The notes beneath the pieces were generated by a model, which worked only from the letters and a program-made list of their open reading frames with translations, searched no databases and was not told where the DNA came from. Positions 33,265-43,789 of a stretch of 64,000 nucleotides of DNA are shown here, one piece after another. Each line of letters begins with the position of its first letter. Positions within the stretch are counted from its first letter, which is position 1. Location of the stretch: contig JASANE010016307.1 of assembly GCA_030248225.1 (NCBI GenBank), forward strand, positions 28,209 to 92,208, given 5' to 3'. The translations under genes and the position numbers were made by a program. Source of the DNA: Trileptium ribeirensis (taxonomy: Eukaryota > Nematoda > Enoplea > Enoplida > Thoracostomopsidae).

Positions 33265-33590
33265 AAATGTTGAACCAACTTCCGATGAGTCTAAGATAGG
33301 GAATAGCGGCTAAGCTCCATGACCTGCGAGCAGGTGTCGGTGCTAGCCTCCCTGGGGGACCTCAGAAATCATACCCGATACTAGACACGTGCGCAACCTT
33401 TCGGGCGGGGTCCGAACACACCCCGTGAAGCGCGCCTGCGGCCTGCTAAGCTGCGTAGCTTCTTGGCTCTGACCAAGAATAGGTTCAAAATTTAGTATTC
33501 ACGGTCCACCCTTGAGGTTACGATAGCCGGGGTCGTATGGGCATGGTGTTAGGAAGTTGCGCCATGCAGCTGCGTCACCGGTTATTACAC
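33265..33590. mobile_element. GC-rich insert inside the gypsy polymerase (unidentified)
   Basis: About 325 bp with far higher GC than its surroundings (for example CTAGCCTCCCTGGGGGACC, TTTCGGGCGGGGTCCGAAC, CGCGCCTGCGGCCTGCTAAG), lying exactly between the end of the gypsy reverse transcriptase and its RNase H. It shows no long ORF. Composition and structured repeats (GGCCTGC, GGTCCG) suggest an untranslated region of another retrotransposon or a structured RNA. I found no target duplication. Confidence 0.5.
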
Positions 33591-34168
33591 TACTATTGTT
33601 CCATAGCCTGGTATGAATTGTCTATAGTATCCTGTTAAGCCAAGGAAACTCTTGAGTTACGTCACCGTCTTCAGTTTCGAGAAATTCTGTATCTTCTCGA
33701 ACTTTCCAGGGTCCGTTGATATACCTTTGCGTGATACAATGTATCCCAAGAACGGAATCTGTTCTTTGAGAAATTCGCGCTTCGACCTTTTTGCCTTGAG
33801 ATTCGCTTCACGAAGACGTCGTAGTATTTGACTAATGTCGTATAAGTGGCCCCAAAAAAGATAATGAAGTCATCGAGGTAGCATAAGCATGATTCTATTA
33901 AGCCGCCCGCTAGAATTAACTGCATCATTCTTTGGAATGTTACAGGAGTATTCGTCAACCCAAAAGGCATGACGTTGAATTCGAACAATCCTTCATGACA
34001 GGTGAACGCTGTCTTTTCTTTGTCTTGTTCGTTCATTGGTACTTGCCAATATTCTGACTTGAGGTCCCGGGATGAGAAGCACTTCGTACCACGTAACGCA
34101 TCCAACATTTTATCAATTCTTAGTAATGGCGGGCTTTGTGATTGAGTTGGGCATTCTGTAATTGGCAC
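33590..34168 (-). pseudogene. Ty3/gypsy reverse transcriptase fragment
   Basis: Seen in order on the minus strand: RIDKMLDALRGTKCFSSRDL with the first catalytic Asp, KEKTAFTCHEGLFEFNVMPF, GLTNTPVTFQRMMQ, the catalytic box CYLDDFIIF (YLDD), and further on FLGLTGYYRQFIPGYGTI near 33590-33640. These are the canonical gypsy RT motifs, from fingers to the thumb boundary. Odd: frameshifts after the YLDD box and near 33670, so no functional polymerase remains. Confidence 0.9.
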
Positions 34169-34737
34169 AGAATCTTTTTGATCTATTTTTCTTGTTGGTC
34201 AATATTATTGATGATGCTCAGGAACTGTATGATCTTCTTATCACTCCATGATCCAGCGTTTCTTGAACCTGTTTTGCTCTATTTGTTTCGGTCTACGTAC
34301 GGTGGGCGTCGCAATGGGTGTGCTGATATGGTTTGGATATAATGTTCCACCTGTGTGTTAATGCCAATATCGAAGTCTGAATTTGAAAAAACATCTTGGT
34401 AATTGTGGAGTACGGTTACTAGATACGCTTTCCTTTCTTCGTCAGTGACCGACTTCTCTAAATCAATTTCGGCCAGATATTCGATACTGTTTATGTGCTC
34501 GGTTTGGCGTATTATCAGTTTTAAAATTGCTTGATATTTAATCGTCGTTGCTCCTTCTTTATTCTTGTATTTCTGTATCCACCATTGATATCATCTATGG
34601 GTTCTTTATTTGGATATCGCCGTTCCAGGATTTGATTATCGGCTGATCGATTGCTTTTTGGGAGTTTTCGTCGTCGACCACCGTTCTTATGATTGCCTCT
34701 TCTACTTTTCGTACCAGTAATTGATCTTCAATTATTT

Positions 34738-34923
34738 CTATTTCGACTTTGTTAGGTTGTACACTGGTATCATGATGTTGTTCTCTTTCACTTTGGCGAT
34801 GTTGTTTGGTACTGGTAATCTGTTACTGATTTTCGTCAGAGGTTCCACTATTACTGTGTCACCTTCTTTTGTTCCCTCCGGGATCTTTTCTTCGATAAAT
34901 TTTGTCGACCAGGGAGGGATCAC
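34738..34923 (-). pseudogene. Ty3/gypsy linker between protease and reverse transcriptase
   Basis: Minus-strand frame with MIPPWSTKFIEEKIPEG and VIVEPLTKI followed by PNNIAKVKENNIMIPVYN. It matches the usual gypsy spacer pattern (IPPRS..., VEP..., NALA.V....IPVRV.N) between protease and polymerase. It is in a different frame from the RT fragment. Confidence 0.65.
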
Positions 34924-35127
34924 TTATTTGTATGAACACTTGCAGATTTCGATATGGTTCTCACCTTCTCTGCTGATCGATCCCATTTCGTTGAACTTCC
35001 AACTGTGAGGTATCGGTTGACCATCCATTTTGATTCTCAGTTGTTGATAATCTATCACCAGTTCAAACGCTGCCAGAAAGTCGTGTCCATATATCGCGAT
35101 CTTTGGAAAGTTTTGGATTATGATGAA

Positions 35128-35418
35128 TCAGACTTTCCGTACTGTCTTTTCCAAATGAACTCGTACAAAGAAATAGCCCATTGCTCTTTCTGTTAAATCT
35201 CCGTTTAATCCCACTGCACACAATGTGTTTTTGTTGAGCGGTAGATGTTTGAAATGTTTTTCATATTGTTCTTCGCTGATGATCGTTATTTGTGATCCCG
35301 TATCGACCAAAGCTCGCAGCTTCTTGTTCCCTTCGGGGTACGTATCAATGTAGTACCTTGACAGGACTGTCGGATCACTGCACGGTTCGTGTTCTTTCGC
35401 TTCATTAATTTGGTTCAC
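35128..35418 (-). pseudogene. Ty3/gypsy aspartic protease fragment
   Basis: Contains LRALVDTGSQITIISEEQYE, the retroviral-type protease active site (DTG) and its following strand. Downstream, CAVGLNGDLTERAMGYFFV fits the family's flap and second-strand region. Frames before (gag) and after (RT) are shifted relative to it. A degenerate zinc-knuckle sequence (CTRCKYH...C) sits just upstream near 35470-35525, as expected at the gag end. Confidence 0.8.
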
Positions 35419-35529
35419 TTCTACGAACGTTTCTTTCTTCTCATGGGCTGATATATCTTAGCATTCTTTGTTGCCGATTCGGTTGCAGTTGTATTGATTG
35501 TTGTGGTATTTGCACCGGGTACATCGTCT

Positions 35530-36364
35530 GCTACATTAGTTGCTGCGTTCCCATTTGTGCATAGTATGGTTGTTGATAATTCGTGTCAATCTGCGTTGCA
35601 TCATTGGTATCGGCATCGATCATGGTTGCGCGATTGTTTGGTGTTGTGGTTGACGTACTTGTATCGATTGATTGTTCCACCATTTCGGACGCCATTGGAT
35701 TTGTGGTCTTTGTATCCTCGGTCGTCACATTTGTTGCCTAGTATTCGGTCTCGTTTGATTAGAAGTAGGTTGACTCGTTCGGCTCGATTGAATTTCCCGA
35801 TACTTTGGTCGTTGCTCGCCTATACTTTGTAGTCCTTGGGTCATTTGTTGATCGAGGTTCTCCACAGCTTCGGCTCTCTCCGTCAACGTTGCGAAGGTCT
35901 CTTCTTCCGTCACGCACAGTCGATTTTATTTTCGTTATTTAAACCAGTGATAAACGCGTATTTGAGGACGTCTTCGACAATTGACTCGGGTATGCGTTTC
36001 GCATTTAGATGTGGTACTGCATATACTGGTAAACCATCTACGAAATCCTTAACAGTTTCAGTTTGCCGTAGACTTTGCAACTTGTTCATGTGATTCGTCA
36101 GCGTCTCTGGTATTTCAAATTGTTCTCTGAACTTCTTGACCCATTTGCTGTAGTTGCACAGTTCTTTGGTTTTGTCAAGCGTCAATACCTCCATCTATAT
36201 TTCTGCTTTTCCTCACATTTTGGCTTTGGACACTCGAAGTTTTTTCTGTTCGTCATCAATACCATCTTGGGCAATGCTTTTTCGAGTTCTTCGCGGAATT
36301 TCTCAAATCTTGTATCGCCTTTGCACGGCTTGAGATTTCGGACCTCATTCTCTATTTTGACCAT
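35530..36364 (-). pseudogene. Ty3/gypsy gag-like region, frameshifted
   Basis: An ATG at 36364 starts a short basic frame (MVKIENEVRNLK), followed in another frame (36194-35910) by a retrotransposon gag-like capsid segment: NYSKWVKKFREQFEIPE, LRQTETVKDFVDGLP, IPESIVEDVLKYAFITGLN. A Glu- and Gln-rich tail (35913-35725) and a Thr/Asn-rich linker (35728-35531) lead to the zinc-knuckle-like motif. At least three frame changes. The order gag, zinc knuckle, protease, RT, RNase H confirms a single decayed gypsy copy on the minus strand. No flanking LTRs were recognised. Confidence 0.7.
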
Positions 36365-36399
36365 GGTCGCTTGACCAATTACTTGTTGCGTTGTCTTCG

Positions 36400-37215
36400 A
36401 TGTTTGCGGCGTTTTTTTAGTCGGCTCAAACCCCCGCTCTCCGAAACTGAACGTGCTTAGTATATTTTTCCTGAGCTTGGCTTGGGGCTTGGGCCATGAT
36501 CCTCTTTTAGTCAATTATATTTTATAAACAGGATTTCTACTTTTGTACTAGACTAACGTCCGACAGAATCGCTCGAGCGCCTGCTCTCCGAAACTGAAAG
36601 TCCTTAGTATATTATACCTCGGTTTGGGCTTGGCGGATTTGGCCATGATCCACTTTTACTCAATATTATTTTAAAAAGAAAGATTTCTATTTTAGTATAT
36701 ACTAGACTAATGTCCGACGGGATGGCTCGAACCCCCGCTCTCCTAAACTGAGAGTGCTTAATATATATATTATACCTGCTTGGGACTGGTCTTGGGGCTT
36801 GGGCCATTATTCGCTTTTAGTCAAATATATTTCATAAACAGGATTTCTACTTAAGTACTAGAATAAACGTACGACGGGATGGCTCGAATCCTCACTCTCC
36901 GGGACTGAAAGTGCTTTAGTATATTCTACCTGGGACTGGTCTCGGGGCTTGGGCCATGATTCACTTTTAGTTAATTATATTTTAGAAGCAGGATTTCTAC
37001 TTTAGTACTAGGCTAACGTCCGACGGGACATCTCGAGCCCCCGCTGTCCGAAACTGAAAGTGCTTTGTATATTTTACCTTGGCTTGGGCTTGGTGCTTGG
37101 GCCATGATTCACTTTTAATCAATATTTTAGAAACAAGATTTATACTTTAGTACAGACTAACGTTCGACGGAATGGTTCAAGCCCCCGATCTCCAAAACTG
37201 AAACTGCTTAGTATT
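36400..37215. repeat. Tandem repeat, ~147-157 bp unit, about six copies
   Basis: Each unit contains CCCCCGCTCTCCGAAACTGA, GGCTTGGGCCATGATCC-like sequence, TTTTAGTCAATTATATTTTA, ACAGGATTTCTACTTTAGTA and CTAGACTAACGTCCGACGG. Copies start near 36430, 36577, 36731, 36888, 37033 and 37175. The array touches the 5' end of the gypsy gag region, so it may have arisen from the element's leader, but it has spread as a tandem array. Confidence 0.85.
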
Positions 37216-37219
37216 TTTA

Positions 37220-38390
37220 CCGTGATGCAACTCCAAAAAAACTTCTGCTTAAATTAGCTAATGTCTAGCCAGACACACACACTTTATAAAGGTAAAAAGC
37301 TTAAGCTTTGCCTAACGCCCTAGCCAGATTTGACTAACTACATAAGCACTCAATTAGTATTGTTTTATTTTTACAAAATTTAAAAGTGTTAAACATGAAT
37401 TTCACCTTCGTTTTTTTAAACCTGTCAATATTCGTTATGTACATATGTTTTTTCCGCAGGCTGTCAAACTGTCATTTCTTGTCTCGTTGTATTTAAACAT
37501 GATAGGAGCGATATACCAGCCAGATAATACTGCTAATGCTCCATAATAGTCGTTATTGTCTGTTATAAAAGTCGCGGTTGATGACTGAATAAGCATATAA
37601 GAAGATGGTTGCTTAAGCTATGCAATGGTTTAGGTAACCCTGAGGGGCAATATGTTATATTGTTAGAAAAAGAACAGTAGCATAAAGCGGAGGTTGGGGA
37701 GAGGGCTACTTAGATTTAGGCTTAGCGTATGTCTGATATAAGGACCTAAACTTAGGCTAAGGCTTAGGCTTATTATATCCAGAACGGCATGGCATGCATT
37801 ACACTTTGACACCTCAGGATTACCTTGGCCATACCAATTATACGGTAATAATTTTCTAGTCTTTATCATAATGTATCATATATTGTACATTTTTCTGCTA
37901 TGGAACAATTACCGATTGTATATCATAGCGGTGAAGCTTGCGTTTGATGCATGATAAAAATTTCTACGAAGGTATTTTTTGCTAGTCGTGATAATCACTA
38001 GGTAAATTTACTCATCTATACCACAAGACCGCTTTTTGTATCGTTAGAAAGAAATTAAGAATACTGCGAGTGTTTGGAGACCGGTTGTAGCACTTAATAT
38101 TGGTGAAAAGCTTATATATATATATAACAAGCGAAACATCGACTAAGGCTTAATCTTAGTAAACATATCGGCAAACTGATTATATTTACAAAAATATAGT
38201 TGTCAATTGAGCATTTGAAGAATTTGTTTAAGTTATTTTTCCTCCGCTTTTTAGAGCAATCCGTTTATATCTTAAATTGACCCATTTGTCAGTGCGTATA
38301 TTGCAAAGCATTGCTTTGGAAACTAACATAGTTTATAGCGCAACGTGGTGTGCGCCTGAGTTGTTGTTTGCTCGATATGTGCGGTTACTT
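37220..38390. other. Unassigned AT-rich DNA with a dispersed repeat bearing TTAGGC-like words
   Basis: The segment 37630-37840 (GTAACCCTGAGG, GTTAGAAAAAGAACAG, GCGGAGGTTGGGG, then CTTAGGCTAAGGCTTAGGCT) is related to 57425-57500 in its first half and to 40310-40470 in its second half. It is a dispersed repeat without coding capacity. Confidence 0.5.
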
Positions 38391-38394
38391 AATA

Positions 38395-38510
38395 AAGAAT
38401 CGAGCAATTGCTCCAAAATAACGTAGCTGCTAGAGCGCCAGGCTCGTGCCAAAACACTCCAGGTTCATCCATCGCCGTGGCAACAGTTAGTTCAGTTCAA
38501 GGCTGTACAA
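38395..38510 (+). repeat. SINE-like fragment, relative of 27225-27340
   Basis: Order GAGCAATTGCTCC, AACGTAGCTGCTAGAGCGCC, CTCCAGGTTCATCCATCG and TGGCAACAG. The A-box-like and B-box-like words have the same spacing as in the 27.2-kb copy. It does not fold into a tRNA. Old, diverged copy. Confidence 0.35.
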
Positions 38511-38689
38511 AATGCACATCAGTTTAAGAAAGAAAGTGTTAGTTACAACATCCGATGTTTGTTGGGATTATCTTAACTTTATTTGTGCATGAAAAACCGT
38601 TTTCAGCTAGCTATGTAATCTGAATTTTATATTTTCTAAATGCACAACTACGGAGATGATTGGAAATATATAGCGGTGAGGTGTATCGA

Positions 38690-39041
38690 TTAACGTGTAC
38701 GGTCAATTCAAAAGTGCTTTCGTCAGCTCAGATAACCCTATCTGCGATTTCTGAGTCCTCTTCCGGTTGGCTCAACCAGGATTTTGCCAATTCAATTCTG
38801 CGATCAAAATTATCTTCGTTCAACTGAAGAACCAGCTGTGGGATAAACAGCTTTAGTCCTAAATCTTTGACAATACGATAACTTGTGATTTTTGATAGCC
38901 GAGTATCAATCGATAAGCGTTTAAGTGATTTGTGTGGCGACTGCAACATTTTCTCCTAAACCCACGCAACGTTCTCTTCGGTAGCGGCCGATTTACGTAG
39001 TCCAGATCGTGGCAGGTCTGATACAGATCTGGTACAGCCAA
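38690..39041 (-). pseudogene. Mariner/IS630-family transposase relic (N-terminal HTH to first catalytic Asp)
   Basis: Minus strand: MLQSPHKSLKRLSIDTRLSK and YRIVKDLGLK form the second helix-turn-helix of the DGAPPHF-type mariner-like transposases. Next come LNEDNFDRRIELAKSWL, then ADRVI, a TGA where Trp is normal, and ADESTFEL with the first catalytic aspartate of the DDE/D triad. An upstream piece in another frame extends to 39041. The C-terminal two thirds are missing. It is the same family as the relic at 49.1-50.2 kb. Confidence 0.8.
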
Positions 39042-39044
39042 ACT

Positions 39045-39735
39045 TACAATTCAGCCACCTAATACCTGGTCTAGAAGGTGGAGAAGAGTCGGCATAATGG
39101 TGCCATGATCGAACTACGTCAGTAGCATTGTTGGATTTAGAGTAAAATCGAATAGTTAGGATTTTGTCATTGCGGCAAGTGATATTGCGCCATTATCGTA
39201 TTAGGTATAATATTGATCTAAAAAAGGATAAAAAATAATTTGAATTGGTCAACTGATTACAAAGTTATGTAGTTTCAAAGTGGGAAACTTACTTATGGAA
39301 CACTCTGTAAATACGCACCATTTCCTAGACAGCTGCATAAAATCACTATAATGATTTGAACATATTAGACAAGTTGTGCATTGTGCTATATAGATTTTGC
39401 AAGACATAAATTTGGATTTTTCAACATTACATTGACAAAATCCCAAGATGCGTTTGTCGCTAATTTAGCCAATTAATTATATACCGTAAAACTACGCAAG
39501 AGCTCTACAACGAATAGACGGAAAGATACAAGTGTCAGTCAGTCAGTTATATTACTGTTTTTGTTTTCAAACTCAGTTATGCTGTTGAGATGTCGGATTC
39601 ACAGCTTACGATTACAGTTAATATTGTGCTCTGAAATATAGCTAGGATGACAACATTTTTGAATTGAAATACAGCAAAACCGATAATTGTGTAGCATATC
39701 ACTACGCTAGAATACATAGCGTAGCTTAACACGCT
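39045..39735. other. Unassigned DNA
   Basis: No gene is supported. It may contain flanks of the mariner relic, but terminal inverted repeats were not identified. Confidence 0.35.
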
Positions 39736-39742
39736 GTGCTTG

Positions 39743-39814
39743 GGGCCTGTGGTGTAATGGTAGGGCGCTAGACTTGCAAGCCAAATTACCTGGTTCGAAT
39801 CCCGGCTGATCCAA
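39743..39814 (+). tRNA. Degenerate tRNA-like sequence (pseudo-tRNA)
   Basis: An intact A-box (TGGTGTAATGGTAG) and B-box (GGTTCGAATCCC) are correctly spaced, with TTGCAA at the anticodon loop position (TGC). The acceptor strands and anticodon stem do not pair fully, so it is probably not functional. The words CCCGGCTGATCCAATGTATGA (39802-39822) and CCCGGCTGGTCCAATGTATGA (39857-39877) differ at one position and form a local repeat of its 3' end. Confidence 0.4.
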
Positions 39815-39879
39815 TGTATGATCACCCGTGGATTTTTTCAAATGGTGAACCCGTCCCGGCTGGTCCAATGTATGAATTT

Positions 39880-42800
39880 ATATAAATTATAAACACAACT
39901 TTGCGGAAAATTGTTTTGGTAATACTTTTCAAGAGATATATCTACTTCTGAGACTTATGTAGCGTTCGACAATAGTTTAATACGTGGTATTGGTAATTGA
40001 AAAGGCAAATTTCTCGTCTGATCAGATATATATTTAGTAAATCGCATTGTACTAGTGTCTCGAATACAAGTGAGAGACGGTGCGAGCGTGGTTTCATTTA
40101 TCAGTTTTACTGTTCTGAGAAATCACCTGTAATAATCTGTGTTTGATGGTATATATTACCTTAGAACCACTGGAACCCTGAGCACATTGAAAAACCTGAA
40201 ATCTCTTCTACCCCAAGGCCACTGAAAACAACAGTGAATGAATTATTTGTGCTGGTCTATTTGATAACCGAGCCATCGTATTCAGCGAAATGAAACACGT
40301 CCCATATCACCCTTAAGGGTCTGAACCAATTTTACTTAGGATTAGGCTTAGTATAACGGAAATATAGGTAACTTTAGCTGAGGCTAAAGCTCAGGCTTAG
40401 GCTTAGTATATCGAAACTGCATGGTATCCATTTTGCTTCCGCACATACAAGTTACATTGGCCGAAAAACCTATATAGACAATTCTTGATGCTCATAACGC
40501 TCGAAAAATTAAATTGAAATATTTATTGATCGCTTGCTATAATGTATCCTCACATTTTTTAAATATAAATACCTGCCTCGGGTTTACTCTCATGTACTTT
40601 ATGTTTCATACTATTTACTGGTAGGAATATTGTCGAGCAGTCGTCTTTATCAGAAAAAACCAAGTTTAACATTTGACGGCTGAAGTTCCAGCACATTTTT
40701 ACCATTCATTCAACACAAAATTATAGCTTTCAGTCAGTTTTGCACAACATAATTGATGGTTCCATCTTGGCAAAGGTTTACCTAACAATAATTCGTAGTT
40801 GAATAATTGCCTGGTCATTTTTTATGTTTTGTTTCTAACATTTTATGTCACAACTACAATTATATACAAATAACATATAATAATTTATATATATTTAACT
40901 ACAAATCCATTTATATGCATTATATACAAATTTTTTTATAGCAATAAAATGCTTTGCAATTATTAAAAATTACAGGGTCCAAAGTCAACAATTATTACTA
41001 TTAGATATGTAATTACTTAGCTTATATTAGATCCATATATATATAATTATTGAAATTCAGGAAATATTTTTGCCAAAATTTTAATGAATTGTTCTATATG
41101 TATGCATTCAGGATGTTGAATTTTCAGCAAAATTGATTTCTGGCAAGGTTTGAGATATCGTAGCATTTATTAGCATGCTAGCATCAAATGGATTTATATC
41201 ATTCATTCTGACATTCGAAAACGTCGGGGAGGGGTAGCTGGGGTCAGCGGGGAGAGGATCGTCGCAGAAGACGGAGTAGAGGCCATCGGGTGAGATTGGT
41301 CATCCAGGGGCGGGATCTGAGAAAAGCTGACGACCTCCCCACTCGGTAACGACCCATTTTTGCAGAGTTTGATGATTTTGTATCATATATACTGCTAATC
41401 TTAGCACTGAATATCGTTAAAGGAAATATTTCCTATAAAATTTTAGTAATGAAAGGAATATATTTTTCAACTTTAAGAGATTTTTGGAATTTGGGAAATT
41501 ATTCCTTTGTAAAAAGGAAATTATCCCTTTACTATGAATGCGAAAAATTTTATGAGATATTTCCTAAAAGAAATTAGTATTGAATGTTCAGCGCTAATTT
41601 CCATGCTATTTAGGCAAATTTTTTTAATACGCCATTATTGCTAAATATAAAGGAAATTTTTTCTTATGATAGTAGGAAATAATTTTATAAAAAAGGAAAA
41701 TATCCCAAATATATAGTAAATATTCCTTTTTGAAATACTGATAATTTCCAGTGTGGAAGTGAAAGATGAGCATTACATCTGCCGAGAGGTAGACTAATCC
41801 AAACAATACAATTAATGCTGAAAACCGGTTTTTATAATCATACGTTACGTTACTTTATTCGCAAACATTATTCAATAAATATGGCTTGTAGGTTGAAAAT
41901 CCGCCGAGGTAAGAGAAATTGTTTCCTCCGGCGTACAGTACAGTACTGCGCACTGACATGCACATGGTAGCCAAGGAAAATAATGTGTAGAAGCATTTAA
42001 TGTTAGATCCCCTTTACAGACTTATCTATATACGGCTGTACCATAAGAATACAAGTTTGGAGGTAGAAAAGCAAACGGTACCATTACAGAATTATAATAA
42101 TAAAATTTATATTTTATATAATGGCACCACCGAAAATATATATTATTACCGTTGGATTTGCTGCAATACGAAGCTATAATTGTGCAAAAAGTATGTTTGA
42201 CCCCTTTTGTTCTAAACTCAAACATGGACAAAATTTGTGTATTTAATACACATGTTCTTCAAAGTTGTTAGGAAGGATAACCGTCACCTAAGATCATAAA
42301 CGGATTGCGACAAATACTACTCCAAGCAAGATACACCGTAAAACGTTACAAATTACAAATAATAGCTGCAAATTTACAGCTAAAGATCGTACTGTTTCTT
42401 GGTTATTGCATTATTGCAGATTTTTATTGCATCAACGACTATAACTCACAGACGAATAAATGGCAATTCTTAATTTTTCCATAAATTGAGCTTAACTATC
42501 GCCACATATTAAGAAGTGTTTATTTGCGTGTTTCATTTTCTATACGCCAGGGTTAATCAATCGACTCCTAGCGAGACCAAAATAATGCAGGATATTGTTG
42601 TTTCCGTCTATTCAGTTGCAATCAGCAAAGTGATTTCATAAAAATTTTCACAATATAGATGAGCCGAGGTATTGCAACTGCAGGCCTAATATCTAGCCGA
42701 TAGTAGCCTTTGTTTATTGAATATGAGGGCAGTTATAACCAATCTGTCTCAAAATCACATTATTATTGCAGTTGTTACTGTAGTTTGAGGATTATTGCTT

Positions 42801-43495
42801 GAGAAGCTTGAGGATGGTTGCTTGAAGTTTGACAGTCGGCTGAGACTTATAATAAACACAGCATTGTTATATTCTTAGAATCGTCCAGCTTGCGGGGTAG
42901 CCCACATCCAAAAGGTTTTCTTTGAACAGAGATTCGTGTATATATCGCTGTTATAGTGGCTTTAGTACGGTTGACCCTATTAAGCTCAAATATTTGCTGT
43001 GCTTATATAGGTGTGTAGCAGGCGTGTACCGTTGATTCATGTACCGTACATTTTACATATGGTGCGAAAAGTGTGGTAAACATTTTTTAGAATCGACCAA
43101 TTTTCAGGCTTGATCTACTTAATCAATATTTAAATGCAACGGTGATAATAAACCCAACGGTCTCAGTGCCGCATCTTTATTATATGTACAGAATTCCATA
43201 GGCTGGGTAATTTTTCGTGATACAATTATACAAATGCACGAATTCAGTTTAAAACATAACCATTAATTCCTCGTAGTAAAAAATTCTGGACTGTGGGAAG
43301 TCCATAACTAAGTTTGATTTTCCAAAAAAAATAGGAAAACAACAATAATGTGCCCGTGTTAGATAATTTACAAGTCATGTTTCTTTAAAGCACTTACCAA
43401 TCTCTCTGATCATAGAATTACGACCTAAGTGCCGATTCGCTACCCTGTATGAGTTCGAGTCTTAAGTAGGTTGGGTACGTTTTATAATTTGATAA
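39880..43495. other. AT-rich DNA with diverged dispersed repeats
   Basis: No gene is supported. 40310-40470 carries TTAGGC-like words (see 37220-38390). 41220-41345 is a GC-rich island (GGGGAGGGGTAGCTGGGGTC) of unknown origin. 41390-41870 is rich in AGGAAATATTTCCT-like inverted words and is related to 44150-44700, including the shared AATTAATGCTGAAAA-type boundary. 42255-43000 is related to 13255-14000. Confidence 0.45.
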
Positions 43496-43499
43496 TAAA

Positions 43500-43785
43500 C
43501 AGGGCTAAACTTAAATTTAACATAAACCATGAAAAAGCTAGAGCTTTGCATTCTGACAAAACAACCTATCACCCTCCTGCATCTAGCCGTGAAACCTAAG
43601 ATAATTCTGGCAATATATCCACATGGATTTTAAGATAAAAAACAGTGGTAAACTTAAATTTAACATAAACCATGAAAAAGCCAGAGCTTTGCATTCTGAC
43701 AAAAGAACCTATCACCCTCCTGCATCCAGTCGTGAAACCTAAGACAGTTATGGCAATATACCCGCATGAATTTTGAGATAAAAAA
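43500..43785. repeat. Tandem duplication, ~148-bp unit, two copies
   Basis: The block from CTAAACTTAAATTTAACATA through GAGCTTTGCATTCTGACAAA, CCTATCACCCTCCTGCATC and GTGAAACCTAAGA to TTTTAAGATAAAAAA occurs twice about 148 bp apart with few differences. No coding content. Confidence 0.9.
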
Positions 43786-43789
43786 GTAA

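Noticed and set aside
37630..40470. True interstitial telomere array
   Set aside because: No more than two or three adjacent, imperfect TTAGGC units at any place.
43421..43480. tRNA-like sequence around GAGTTCGAGTC
   Set aside because: Only a B-box-like word is present; no A-box at the right distance and no acceptor pairing.
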